NCBI RefSeq assembly: GCF_002013895.1
Contig: NZ_MAFQ01000001.1
Location: 558,001 to 622,000 of the forward strand
DNA from: Mycobacteroides franklinii
Lineage (GTDB): Bacteria; Actinomycetota; Actinomycetes; Mycobacteriales; Mycobacteriaceae
Direction of reading: 5' to 3'
DNA length: 64,000 bases
Positions 25,387 to 34,591 of this stretch are shown here, one piece after another. The first letter of the stretch is position 1. Each line of letters starts with the position of its first letter. A program made the translations under genes and the position numbers. The notes under the pieces are model-generated. The model searched no databases and had not been told where the DNA came from. It saw nothing but the letters and a program-made list of their open reading frames with translations.

Positions 25387-27294
25387 GTGGGCGACGGAGC
25401 CGTATCGGAGAAGCTGGAAAAAGTCGTCATCCGGTTTGCTGGAGACTCTGGCGACGGTATGCAGCTCACCGGAGACCGATTCACCTCCGAAGCCGCGATC
25501 TTCGGCAACGACCTCGCAACCCAGCCGAACTATCCCGCCGAGATCCGGGCCCCTCAGGGCACCCTTCCCGGCGTTTCTTCGTTCCAGATTCAGATTGCCG
25601 ACTACGACATCCTCACCGCGGGCGACCGGCCCGACGTGCTGGTGGCGATGAACCCGGCGGCCCTCAAGGCCAACATCGGGGACCTGCCGCGCGGCGGCAT
25701 GGTGATCGCCAACTCCGATGAGTTCACCAAGCGCAACCTTGCCAAGGTCGGCTACCAGTCCGATCCGCTGGAGCACGACGACATGTCGGATTACGTGGTC
25801 TATCAGGTTCCGATGACCACCCTGGCGCTTGGCGCCGTCGAGCCCGCCGGAGTCTCCAAGAAGGACGGCGCGCGCACCAAGAACATGTTCGCGCTGGGGC
25901 TGCTGTCGTGGATGTACCACCGTCCGCTGGAGGGCACCGAGCAGTTCCTGCGGGAGAAGTTCGCGAAGAAGCCCGATGTGGCCGAGGCCAACATCTTGGC
26001 CTTCCGGGCGGGCTGGAACTACGGCGAGACCACCGAGGCCTTCGGAACCACCTACGAGGTCGCCAAGGCGTCTCTTCCTGCCGGCGAGTACCGCCAGGTC
26101 TCGGGTAACACGGCGTTGGCCTACGGCGTGGTCGCCGCGGGCCAGCTTGCAAAGACCCAGGTGGTGCTCGGCACCTACCCGATCACCCCGGCATCCGACA
26201 TCCTGCATGAGCTGAGCAAGCTCAAGAACTTCGGTGTGCTGACCTTCCAGGCCGAGGACGAAATCGCCGGAATCGGTGCGGCTCTGGGCGCTTCGTTCGG
26301 CGGCGCGCTCGGTGTCACCAGCACCTCCGGACCCGGTGTGGCGCTCAAGAGCGAGGCGGTAGGTCTTGCGGTGATGACGGAACTGCCGCTGCTGGTGATC
26401 GACGTGCAGCGCGGCGGACCGTCGACCGGTCTGCCCACCAAGACCGAGCAGGCGGACCTGCTGCAGGCTCTGTACGGCCGCAACGGCGAGTCACCCATCG
26501 CGGTGCTGGCCCCGCGTTCACCCTCGGACTGCTTCGATATCGCCGTCGAGGCGGTGCGTATCGCGCTCACCTACCGGACTCCGGTGATGATCCTGTCCGA
26601 CGGCGCGATCGCCAACGGCTCTGAGCCGTGGGCCATCCCGGACATCGCGAGCTATCCGGCGATCGAGCACACGTTCGCTTCGCCCGACCAGGACTTCGCG
26701 CCCTACAACCGCGATCCGGAGACTCTGGCCCGTCAGTTCGCTGTTCCGGGCACGCCGGGTCTGGAGCACCGTATCGGTGGTCTGGAGAAGGCCAACGGCT
26801 CCGGCAACATCTCGTACGACCCGGCCAACCACGACCTCATGGTGCGGTTGCGTCAGCTCAAGATCGACGGCATTACCGTGCCGGACTTGGAGGTTGACGA
26901 TCCGACCGGTGACGCGCAGCTGCTCATGATCGGCTGGGGCAGCTCGTACGGCCCCATTGGCGAGGCGTGCCGCCGTGCTCGTCGCAAGGGCCTCAAGGTG
27001 GCCCACGCGCATCTGCGTCATCTCAATCCGTTCCCGAAGAACCTGGGGGAGGTGCTGCGCAAGTACCCGAAGGTTGTGGCGCCGGAGATGAACCTCGGGC
27101 AGCTCTCGCTGCTGCTGCGCGGCAAGTACCTGGTGGATGTGCAATCGGTGACAAAGGTGCAGGGTATGGCCTTCCTCGCCGACGAGGTCGAAGAAATCAT
27201 CGATGCGGCCCTGGACGGGTCGCTCGCCGAAAAGGAAAGTCAGAAGGCTGTTCTCGCGCGTGAATCCGCGGTGGCCGTAGGGGATCGAGCATGA
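25387..27294 (+). CDS. korA: 2-oxoglutarate:ferredoxin oxidoreductase alpha subunit
   Basis: This 635-aa fused gamma-alpha subunit of the CoA-dependent 2-oxoglutarate ferredoxin oxidoreductase is an alternative TCA-cycle step in mycobacteria. The N-terminal gamma domain (VVIRFAGDSGDGMQLTGDRFTSEAA) is followed by the pyrimidine-binding alpha domain (GNTALAYGVVAAGQLAKTQVVLGTYPITPASDILHEL). The GTG at 25387 is preferred because AAAGGTAGG lies 6 bases upstream; starting at 25333 would add 18 residues without a ribosome site. The stop overlaps korB by 4 bases. Corresponds to Rv2455c. Confidence 0.93.
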   Translation: MGDGAVSEKLEKVVIRFAGDSGDGMQLTGDRFTSEAAIFGNDLATQPNYPAEIRAPQGTLPGVSSFQIQIADYDILTAGDRPDVLVAMNPAALKANIGDLPRGGMVIANSDEFTKRNLAKVGYQSDPLEHDDMSDYVVYQVPMTTLALGAVEPAGVSKKDGARTKNMFALGLLSWMYHRPLEGTEQFLREKFAKKPDVAEANILAFRAGWNYGETTEAFGTTYEVAKASLPAGEYRQVSGNTALAYGVVAAGQLAKTQVVLGTYPITPASDILHELSKLKNFGVLTFQAEDEIAGIGAALGASFGGALGVTSTSGPGVALKSEAVGLAVMTELPLLVIDVQRGGPSTGLPTKTEQADLLQALYGRNGESPIAVLAPRSPSDCFDIAVEAVRIALTYRTPVMILSDGAIANGSEPWAIPDIASYPAIEHTFASPDQDFAPYNRDPETLARQFAVPGTPGLEHRIGGLEKANGSGNISYDPANHDLMVRLRQLKIDGITVPDLEVDDPTGDAQLLMIGWGSSYGPIGEACRRARRKGLKVAHAHLRHLNPFPKNLGEVLRKYPKVVAPEMNLGQLSLLLRGKYLVDVQSVTKVQGMAFLADEVEEIIDAALDGSLAEKESQKAVLARESAVAVGDRA

Positions 27295-28379
27295 CCGACG
27301 TTTTGAACGGAACCGGCAGCCTTAACGGACTTGACCTTGGCCTCAGCGCCAATGCTCTGGTGCCGACCACTGACGTGGAGCAGAAGTCCAAGGACTTCAC
27401 CTCCGATCAGGAGGTGCGCTGGTGCCCCGGTTGTGGTGACTACGTCATCCTCAACACCATCCGTGGCTTCCTGCCGGAGCTGGGCCTCAAGCGCGAGAAC
27501 ATCGTGTTCATCAGCGGTATCGGCTGCTCCAGCCGTTTCCCGTATTACTTGGACACCTACGGCATGCACTCGATCCATGGACGGGCTCCCGCCATTGCGA
27601 CCGGCCTGGCGTTGGCTCGCGAGGACCTGTCCGTGTGGGTGGTGACCGGCGACGGCGACGCGCTGTCCATCGGTGGTAACCACTTGATCCACACGCTGCG
27701 CCGCAACGTAAACCTGACAATCCTGTTGTTCAACAACCGGATTTACGGCCTCACCAAGGGGCAGTACTCACCGACGTCGGAGACCGGAAAGGTCACCAAG
27801 TCGACGCCGATGGGCTCGCTGGATTACCCGTTCAACCCGGTGTCGTTGGCGCTGGGCGCCGAGGCCACGTTCGTCGGACGGGCGCTCGATTCGGACAAGA
27901 AGGGTCTGTCCGAGGTGCTGCGTGCCGCGGCCGCACACCGCGGGGCCGCGCTCGTCGAGATCCTGCAGGACTGCCCGATCTTCAACGACGGGTCTTTCGA
28001 CCTTCTGCGCAAGGAAGGCGCCGAGCAGCGCGTCATCAACGTGCACCACGGCGAGCCGATCACCTTCGGCGCCGAAGGTGAACTGTGCGTCGTCCGTTCG
28101 GGTTTCGGCCTCGAAGTGGCCAAGACCGCGGACGTGAAGGCCGAGGACATCGTGGTGCACGACGCGTATTCGGATGACCCGGCCTACGCCTTCGCATTGT
28201 CGCGGCTGTCCGAGCAGGATCTTGAGCACACCGTGATGGGTGTTTTCCGCAGCGTGCAGCGTCCCACCTACGACGATCTGGCGCGTGAGCAGCTCAAGGT
28301 CGCCGCGGCCGCCAAGCCGAGCGACACCGCCGCATTGCAGGCACTGTTGACCGGTCGCGACACCTGGACTGTCGGCTAG
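27291..28379 (+). CDS. korB: 2-oxoglutarate:ferredoxin oxidoreductase beta subunit
   Basis: This 362-aa TPP- and [4Fe-4S]-binding subunit has WCPGCGDY and GIGCSSRFPYYLDTYG, which supply cluster cysteines, while VVTGDGDALSIGGNHLIHTLRRN with the later NN is the TPP/Mg motif. ATGA overlap with korA indicates a two-gene operon. No ferredoxin gene is adjacent. A hairpin at 28393-28420 follows the stop. Corresponds to Rv2454c. Confidence 0.95.
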   Translation: MTDVLNGTGSLNGLDLGLSANALVPTTDVEQKSKDFTSDQEVRWCPGCGDYVILNTIRGFLPELGLKRENIVFISGIGCSSRFPYYLDTYGMHSIHGRAPAIATGLALAREDLSVWVVTGDGDALSIGGNHLIHTLRRNVNLTILLFNNRIYGLTKGQYSPTSETGKVTKSTPMGSLDYPFNPVSLALGAEATFVGRALDSDKKGLSEVLRAAAAHRGAALVEILQDCPIFNDGSFDLLRKEGAEQRVINVHHGEPITFGAEGELCVVRSGFGLEVAKTADVKAEDIVVHDAYSDDPAYAFALSRLSEQDLEHTVMGVFRSVQRPTYDDLAREQLKVAAAAKPSDTAALQALLTGRDTWTVG

Positions 28380-28392
28380 ACGGGATCACCCG

Positions 28393-28420
28393 TGCTGCCG
28401 GGGAAACGGCGTCGGCAGCA
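28393..28420 (+). terminator. Hairpin after korB
   Basis: Eight-base arms TGCTGCCG (28393-28400) and CGGCAGCA (28413-28420) enclose a 12-base loop, 13 bases after the korB stop. No U-tract follows, as is usual for mycobacterial intrinsic-like terminators. Confidence 0.4.
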
Positions 28421-28584
28421 GGCACATTGGCGTCCTCACCGCCCGATATCCGGCGTGCCTGGGCTTCTCTTCGCGCGCGATATGCGGTTGCTCTCGTAGG
28501 ATGCAATGACGTTGATGTTCCTGACCGGCCGACGTCGGGCGTGGGAACACAACCTTCATGCCCGAGATATGAGGTGAGAAGGCC

Positions 28585-28893
28585 GTGAGACAGTCGCTCA
28601 TTGCGGCAGTGGCAGCAGTGGCGGCCATCGGTGCCTCCCTGGGCGCCGCAGCCACCGCGGCGGCCGCCCCCGGAGGTGGCAACGCCAACGATGTCATCAA
28701 CGAGCTCAAAGCCAACGGCTATCGGGTGATCATCACCAAGAGCGGCGCCGGTGACATGAGCAAGTGCACGGTCACCTCGGTGGAAAAGCAGTCTCCGGTG
28801 ACGGATGTGGGCGCCGGACGCGATGCCCAGAACTATCCGACTACCGTGCCGGTGACGCAGCGCAAGATCGCCGTGGTGGCCCTGCGCTGCTGA
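28585..28893 (+). CDS. Small exported protein of unknown function
   Basis: This 102-aa protein has a Sec signal peptide (VRQSLIAAVAAVAAIGASLGAAATAAAAPG, cleavage probably after about residue 28). The mature part of about 70 residues contains NDVINELKANGYRVIITKSG, a central cysteine (SKCTV) and a C-terminal cysteine as the last residue (ALRC), which could pair. GTG start with GAGGTGAGAAGG upstream. The mature region resembles a family of small exported proteins found widely in mycobacteria, none with known function. Confidence 0.75.
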   Translation: MRQSLIAAVAAVAAIGASLGAAATAAAAPGGGNANDVINELKANGYRVIITKSGAGDMSKCTVTSVEKQSPVTDVGAGRDAQNYPTTVPVTQRKIAVVALRC

Positions 28894-29049
28894 GCAGACC
28901 GCTCTGCGGGACGCTGCCATGCGTCGGCTCATCTGTGGTGAATTGGCTTGTATGTCAACACCTTTCGCACGGTTACTGAAAATTGCCGGACATAGACGCG
29001 TTGTCTTATGTAAAAATTGTGCCGCAATTGGTAAATGGCAAATAGTGTT

Positions 29050-29066
29050 ACTCCTGATAAAGGAGT
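29050..29066 (+). promoter_or_regulatory. Hairpin sequestering a Shine-Dalgarno sequence
   Basis: ACTCCT (29050-29055), loop GATAA, AGGAGT (29061-29066). The 3' arm contains AGGAG, 8 bases before the GTG at 29074, so folding would hide the ribosome site of the 11-codon frame. Confidence 0.45.
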
Positions 29067-29073
29067 GAATGCA

Positions 29074-29109
29074 GTGAATTTGTCAATTCGCCACGCCGTA
29101 TGTTGTTGA
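29074..29109 (+). CDS. Possible 11-residue leader peptide ending Cys-Cys
   Basis: GTG at 29074, TGA at 29107-29109, encoding MNLSIRHAVCC. It has a well-placed AGGAG (29061-29065) inside a hairpin. Short upstream frames with terminal cysteine codons are known in mycobacteria as cysteine-responsive attenuators of sulfur genes. No sulfur gene follows here; the next gene is rpfE, 472 bases on. Too short to be convincing from sequence alone. Confidence 0.35.
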   Translation: MNLSIRHAVCC

Positions 29110-29305
29110 AGTTCCTAATGTGGCTTGAGTGATTTGCCGCAATCGTGGCCCCGCTCACAAAATCGACGTGATCTGACTCACTAATGCCAGGTAGGGGCGA
29201 CCCTAAGGAAACCTGAGAATTTCCTAAGCGACCTGGGCTTAGTCGCTGAAAAAGGGTTCTGTAATTGTTTCGTGATTGGTTTGGAATGCGCGTGTCGTGA
29301 GATGA

Positions 29306-29914
<609 letters not shown>

Positions 29915-29936
29915 GCCCGAAGAACGCAGAACCACC

Positions 29937-29983
29937 CCAACGCGCCCCTAAGAGCGGATACCCGCTTCTTGGGGGCGTGTTGG
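29937..29983 (+). terminator. Hairpin after rpfE
   Basis: Long arms, CCAACGCGCCCCTAAG on the left and CTTGGGGGCGTGTTGG on the right, pair with wobbles and enclose a smaller AGCGG/CCGCT hairpin. It lies 22 bases after the rpfE stop and is followed by CATTTGTG, a short T-containing tract. Confidence 0.6.
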
Positions 29984-30005
29984 CATTTGTGCGTACCTTT
30001 CAGTC

Positions 30006-30572
30006 ATGAACCATCTCGCGGCGGTCGTGCTCACCGGCGGGGCATCGCGCCGCATGGGGCGCGACAAGGCGGCCATCCGCCTGGGTGGAGAGACGCTGGT
30101 GCAGCGCGTCGTGCAGTCGGTGAGCTCACGATGCGCTCCGGTGATCGTGGTGCGGGCCCACAATCAGGTGATCACGGACGTGCAGGCGACCGTGATCGAG
30201 GATCGTGAGCCCGGCCAGGGGCCGTTGGTGGCGTTGGGGCAGGGGCTGCGGGCGGCCGCCGAAGGGGGAGCCGCCAGGGCATTTGTCTGCGCCGTCGATA
30301 TGCCCCTGATTGCCCCGGCGCTCATCGATGAGCTCGCGGTTGGCAGCGATCGCATCGCTCTGGCCAACGCGGGCGGCCGGGATCACTACCTGGCCGCCGT
30401 CTATGACGTAGGCCTATGCGACACCATTGATGAGTTGGCCTCCGCCGGGGAACGCCGACTGGGCGCGCTCATTGAGCGCGTTGGTGCCCAACGAATTTCG
30501 ATATCAGACCCTCAATGGATCGTGAACGTGAACACAGCGGCAGACCTGGCTGCGTTGCCACCCTTACCCTGA
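30006..30572 (+). CDS. mobA: Molybdenum cofactor guanylyltransferase
   Basis: This 188-aa nucleotidyltransferase adds GMP to molybdopterin to make the MGD cofactor used by FdhF-type enzymes. The N-terminal LTGGASRRMGRDKAAIRLGG is the GTP-binding signature and FVCAVDMPLI is the metal-binding D-M-P motif. The length is typical. The YibE/F gene begins 6 bases after its stop, suggesting cotranscription. Corresponds to Rv2453c. Confidence 0.92.
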   Translation: MNHLAAVVLTGGASRRMGRDKAAIRLGGETLVQRVVQSVSSRCAPVIVVRAHNQVITDVQATVIEDREPGQGPLVALGQGLRAAAEGGAARAFVCAVDMPLIAPALIDELAVGSDRIALANAGGRDHYLAAVYDVGLCDTIDELASAGERRLGALIERVGAQRISISDPQWIVNVNTAADLAALPPLP

Positions 30573-30577
30573 CAGTC

Positions 30578-31849
30578 GTGTCGCATTCACATACGCACTC
30601 CCACGCTCATCATGGCCTCGGGTCGAATGGAACCGCGCCCTTCGGTTCCACTGCCGCTCGCATCGTGGTGGGCTTGCTCTCCGTGATGGGGATCGCGGTC
30701 CTGATCGGGTTGGTGACCCTGTGGCCCGAGCATCGCACCGTGGACATTCCGCTGCCGTATCAAAATGCTCACGGCGGCGCGGTGACCACCGAATCGGGCA
30801 CGGTGCTGTCGACGCGCCTGGGCGAATGCGGCAGCCCGTCCACCGGACAGGTGCTCACCGCCGATCCCACGGCGGGACAGACGCCCGAATCGGCATGCGC
30901 ACTGGACCTCATCGCGATCACCTCCGGCCCGAACTCGGGTGCCAAGACCCAGCTGGAGTTCACCACGGGCGGTGGGCAGCCGAACCTCGCTGCGGGAGAA
31001 CATATCCGGATCACCAGGCAGGTCGATGCGCAGGGTGCCACCAGCTACAGCTTCTACGATTACGAGCGCACCTGGCCGTTGATCGCCGTCGCCGCGGCCT
31101 TTGCGATCGTCATCTGCCTGGTGGCGCGCTGGCGTGGGTTGCGCGCCTTGGTGGGTATCGTGGTGGCCTTCCTGGTGCTGGCCGTTTTCCTGCTTCCCGC
31201 GCTGCGCGATGGCGGTCCGGCGCTACCGCTGGCGCTGGTCGCGTCGGCGACGATCCTCTTTGTGGTCATCTATCTAGCCCACGGCGTGAGCATGCGCACC
31301 AGTGCGGCCCTGCTGGGCACCCTCACGGCGATGTTGTTCGCGGCCGGTCTGTCGTGGGCTGTCATTGAATTGACCCACTTGACCGGCCTTTCTGATGAGC
31401 AGAACAATGAAGTCGCCGCGTACATGGGCGGAGTGTCGATATCCGGGCTGTTGCTTGCCGGATTCATCATCGGATCACTCGGTGTTCTCAACGATGTGAC
31501 GGTCACCCAGGCGTCCACCGTCTACGAACTGGCGGAACTGGGCGATGGCTCTAGCCGCAAAGACGTGTTCCTGGGCGCCATGCGGGTGGGGCGCGATCAC
31601 ATCGCGAGCACCGTGTACACACTCGTGCTGGCGTACGCGGGCAACTCGCTACCGCTCCTGCTGCTGTTCAGCGTCGCCAACCGATCCCTGGGGGATGTGC
31701 TGACAAGCGAGGGTGTGGCGATTGAGATCGCCCGATCCGCAGTGGGCGGCATCGCGCTGGTGCTGTCGGTTCCCCTGACAACTGCCATTGCGGCGGCGTT
31801 GGCGTCGCCAGGCAAGGCGGTCTCACAGAGGGCGGGCAAGGCGGCCTAA
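30578..31849 (+). CDS. YibE/F-family multipass membrane protein
   Basis: This 423-aa protein starts at GTG 30578 with a His-rich cytoplasmic head (SHSHTHSHAHH). One transmembrane helix follows (about 25-45), then a roughly 120-residue external domain with two cysteines, then about seven helices carrying the YibE/F signature (GVSMRTSAALLGTL; GLLLAGFIIGSLGVLNDVTVTQASTVYEL; GRDHIASTVYTLVLAYAGNSLPLLL). The family's transported substrate is unknown; the His-rich head suggests metal contact. Its 3' end includes the first copy of a 24-base tandem duplication. Confidence 0.83.
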   Translation: MSHSHTHSHAHHGLGSNGTAPFGSTAARIVVGLLSVMGIAVLIGLVTLWPEHRTVDIPLPYQNAHGGAVTTESGTVLSTRLGECGSPSTGQVLTADPTAGQTPESACALDLIAITSGPNSGAKTQLEFTTGGGQPNLAAGEHIRITRQVDAQGATSYSFYDYERTWPLIAVAAAFAIVICLVARWRGLRALVGIVVAFLVLAVFLLPALRDGGPALPLALVASATILFVVIYLAHGVSMRTSAALLGTLTAMLFAAGLSWAVIELTHLTGLSDEQNNEVAAYMGGVSISGLLLAGFIIGSLGVLNDVTVTQASTVYELAELGDGSSRKDVFLGAMRVGRDHIASTVYTLVLAYAGNSLPLLLLFSVANRSLGDVLTSEGVAIEIARSAVGGIALVLSVPLTTAIAAALASPGKAVSQRAGKAA

Positions 31850-31878
31850 CCGAAGGCGGGCAAGGCGGCCTAACCGAA
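31831..31878. repeat. 24-base perfect tandem duplication at a convergent gene junction
   Basis: The 24 bases at 31831-31854 are repeated exactly at 31855-31878. Each copy contains CCTAAC, so each carries a TAA for the forward YibE/F frame and a TAG on the reverse strand for the VOC gene. The forward gene ends in copy one and the reverse gene ends in copy two. Confidence 0.9.
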
Positions 31879-32565
31879 GGCGCAGAACTCGTTTCCGTCC
31901 GGATCGGTGAGCACGGTCCAGCGGATGTTGGTGTCGGGGCCGCGCAGCGCGCGGGCGCCCTCGTGTACCAATTGAGCGGCATCGGCACGCACGTCCCAGT
32001 GCCAGCGGTTCTTCACCACGCGCTCGTCGGCAACCCGCACGAACTTCCAGATCAGGTCGCCCCACCCGGCGCCGTCGCGCAACCAGCGCAGTGTCCCGTC
32101 CGGGCCGGGGGTAATCGTGCCGCCGATCAGCCCGTGCCACCACCGGGCGAGCTCGACTGGTCTGTCGCTATCGGTGCATACCGCGAAGAGTCTTGCAGGC
32201 GTATTACTTTCGAGATCCGGATCAAGGAATGCGCAGAATTCGTTGCCTTCGACGTCGGCCAGGACCACCCGGTCCTGGCCGTACTCGGTAAGTACCTTTG
32301 CGCCCAGCGCGACGAGATCCTCCGCAGCGCGCACGTAGACATCGAAATGCACACGGTTCTTGACGGTCTTGGCCTCCGGAACGCGATTGACCCAGATGTC
32401 GACAGCCTTGCCGCGCCGGATGAGCGCCTCTCCGGCCTCGTCGACATCGACCTCGCCGCCGATGGCCGCGGCCCAGAACTTGGCGACGGGTCCGGGCATC
32501 GTGGCGTCGAAACAGAAATCCTTGAGACTGGCACTGACTGTGGGCTCGAGCTCGGGATGAGGCAC
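31870..32565 (-). CDS. VOC-superfamily protein with two glyoxalase-like domains
   Basis: This 231-aa protein has two tandem glyoxalase-like domains (about 10-115 and 120-231), both with the ...DVEGNEFCAF / ...DPDGNEFCAF terminal strand and a FDVYV or WDVRA histidine strand (NRVHFDVYV, NRWHWDVRA). This is the Glyoxalase_6 type common in actinobacteria, with no assigned substrate. It converges on the YibE/F gene through the tandem duplication. The flavin monooxygenase gene lies 9 bases upstream on the same strand, so the two may be cotranscribed. Confidence 0.83.
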   Translation of the reverse strand: MPHPELEPTVSASLKDFCFDATMPGPVAKFWAAAIGGEVDVDEAGEALIRRGKAVDIWVNRVPEAKTVKNRVHFDVYVRAAEDLVALGAKVLTEYGQDRVVLADVEGNEFCAFLDPDLESNTPARLFAVCTDSDRPVELARWWHGLIGGTITPGPDGTLRWLRDGAGWGDLIWKFVRVADERVVKNRWHWDVRADAAQLVHEGARALRGPDTNIRWTVLTDPDGNEFCAFG

Positions 32566-32574
32566 AGGGGAATC

Positions 32575-33729
32575 CTATGTGCGAATTGCAAGATCACCGG
32601 CGGTGTATCCGGCGATGTTCCCCAACTGTCGCCAGAACACAGCGGCCGGGATCCGTGCCGAGGCCCGCGTCAGCAGTCCGCTCAGTACGGCGGGCCGGGC
32701 GAAGGTCGCGTGACCGATTTGACGGCTCCGGTTGACGACAGCGCGTGTGCGGGATCTCCTTCGGCGCGCGTACTCGCGGAAAGCGCTTGGTAGAGAGGAA
32801 CGTTCGGATGCCACGATGCTCAGTACCGCGGCATCTTCGAGTGACTGGCATCCGCCCTGGCCCAGGTGTGGGCGCATGGGATGGGCCGCGTCGCCCACCA
32901 GCACGACCCGTCCGCCGGCGATCCGCCGCAGACGCGCGCGGTCGTAGACATCACCGCGCAGTACCGAGGACTCCTTGCTCCGACTCAACACATCGGGGAT
33001 GGGCTCGGCCCACGCGCCGAATTTCTGTGCCAAGTATTCGATTTCGCCGTCGGGGGCGCGTCGTGCTTCCTGGGACCGCTCAGCGGCGAACCAGTAGGTG
33101 CGGCCGTGGGATAGCGGGAGGTGCCCGAATTCGATTCCCGGTCCCACGGTGATACCGGCCAGCTCGTCGGGAATCGTGATATCGGCGATACCCCGCCAGG
33201 CCGTGTAGCCGGAGTACCGGAATGCGAGCGGTCCGTTGAGATATTGCGCGGCGAGCGATCCGATTCCGTCGGCGCCGATGACCGCGGCTGCGGTGAGTGA
33301 GTGGCCGTCGGCCAGTTCGACCGAGGTTCCGTGTAGCCCGTCGCGAACATGGCTCACCCGGGCGCCGTAGCGTACGGTTCCCGGCGCCAGCCGGTCGGCC
33401 AGAATCGCCAGGAGTTGATTGCGATCGGTGACTACGACAGGCTCACCCACAGCCGCGGTGAACTGCCCATTCGCGGGTTCTCGCAGAATTCGCCCGTCAT
33501 GCCAGCGCACCTTGCCGGCTTCTACGCGTGCGCCCGCATCACGCACCTCGGCTCCGATGCCGAGGGCGTCGCACGCAGCTAATGCATTGGGCCACAAGGT
33601 AATCGCATATCCGGCGGAGGTTCCGTCCCGGTCGTCAAGAACTACGACGTCACGCCCGGACTCTTGTAACGCGACTGCGGTGGCCAGCCCGGCAATGCCG
33701 GCGCCAACCACGACGATGTGGTCGCTCAT
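32575..33729 (-). CDS. FAD-dependent monooxygenase (PHBH-fold aromatic hydroxylase type)
   Basis: This 384-aa protein has a Rossmann VVVGAGIAGLATAVALQESGRDVVVLDDR at the N-terminus, a mid-protein DG motif (VIGADGIGS) and the C-terminal GD motif VVLVGDAAHPMRPHLGQGGCQSLEDA. This is the three-motif set of class A flavoprotein hydroxylases. Start ATG at 33729. The substrate is not inferable. It heads a probable two-gene unit with the VOC protein, a pairing seen in small aromatic catabolic or detoxification units. Confidence 0.86.
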   Translation of the reverse strand: MSDHIVVVGAGIAGLATAVALQESGRDVVVLDDRDGTSAGYAITLWPNALAACDALGIGAEVRDAGARVEAGKVRWHDGRILREPANGQFTAAVGEPVVVTDRNQLLAILADRLAPGTVRYGARVSHVRDGLHGTSVELADGHSLTAAAVIGADGIGSLAAQYLNGPLAFRYSGYTAWRGIADITIPDELAGITVGPGIEFGHLPLSHGRTYWFAAERSQEARRAPDGEIEYLAQKFGAWAEPIPDVLSRSKESSVLRGDVYDRARLRRIAGGRVVLVGDAAHPMRPHLGQGGCQSLEDAAVLSIVASERSSLPSAFREYARRRRSRTRAVVNRSRQIGHATFARPAVLSGLLTRASARIPAAVFWRQLGNIAGYTAGDLAIRT

Positions 33730-33856
33730 AGCTTGACGTTATGGGTGGACCCCACAGTGGTAAAGGGTCCGGGGTTGTGATGTTCGGCATTCGTTCACTC
33801 GGGGCTGATCTGCTTGGCTAAGGTTCACCAAACCCCAGATATCTAGGAGGAGACGC

Positions 33857-34468
33857 ATGGCCACACTCGATGAGCTACTCAACGAAATCCCCACCGAACA
33901 GATCGCAGCGAAGCTCGGGGTCGACAACGAGACGGCCGACAAGGCGATCAAGTCCGTGGTCCCGCTGCTGGTGGGCGGACTGCAGGCCAACGCCGACGAC
34001 CCAGACAAAGCGGCCGATCTGCAGGCCAATGTCAACAACGCACCGAGCACCCTCCTCGATGGCGGCGTCAATGTCGAGGACGTCGATCAGCACGCGGGTA
34101 ACGCGGTGGTCGCCTCGCTGTTCGGCGACAACAACGCGGACGATGTTGCCGCGAAGCTGGCGGGTGCGGGAGCCGGTAACAGTGACTTGATCAAGCAGCT
34201 GTTGCCGATCCTGACCCCGATCGTCCTGGCCTTCGTCGCCAAGAAGCTCACCGGCGGCGGCGCCGCGGCCGCGCCCGCAGAGGCGCCAGCGGCCAGCGGC
34301 GGCATCGGAGACATTCTGGGCAACATCCTCGGCAGCGCTGTCGGCGGCGGGGCCGCCGCGGGCGGCAACAACCCGCTGGGCAGCATTCTGGGCAGTGTGC
34401 TGGGCAGCAAGGGCGGCAGTGACGCTCTGGGCAGCATTCTCGGCGGGTTGCTCGGAGGCAAGAAGTAG
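33857..34468 (+). CDS. DUF937-domain protein with Gly-rich tail
   Basis: This 203-aa protein's N-terminal DUF937 region (MATLDELLNEIPTEQIAAKLGV...AVVPLLVGGLQ-like pattern) and hydrophobic helix (LLPILTPIVLAFVAKKLTGG) are followed by Gly/Ser-rich amphipathic repeats of the form LGSILGSVLGS. There is no signal peptide. A strong GGAGGAG site precedes the ATG. The gene is followed by a clear hairpin. Function unknown; many bacteria carry abundant DUF937 proteins. Confidence 0.8.
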   Translation: MATLDELLNEIPTEQIAAKLGVDNETADKAIKSVVPLLVGGLQANADDPDKAADLQANVNNAPSTLLDGGVNVEDVDQHAGNAVVASLFGDNNADDVAAKLAGAGAGNSDLIKQLLPILTPIVLAFVAKKLTGGGAAAAPAEAPAASGGIGDILGNILGSAVGGGAAAGGNNPLGSILGSVLGSKGGSDALGSILGGLLGGKK

Positions 34469-34480
34469 CCACTCGGCATC

Positions 34481-34523
34481 CGACGAAACCACCCGGCGCC
34501 CCACGGCCCGGGTGGTTTCGTCG
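34481..34523 (+). terminator. Intrinsic-type hairpin after the DUF937 gene
   Basis: Perfect 15-base arms (CGACGAAACCACCCG at 34481-34495 and its complement at 34509-34523) enclose a 13-base loop, 12 bases after the stop. No U-tract. Confidence 0.7.
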
Positions 34524-34591
34524 TGCTGGGGCTCGGCGCGTGAAAATGCCCGTGAAAATTGTGGTGGACCGGCAACCCTAGAATCTGATGG

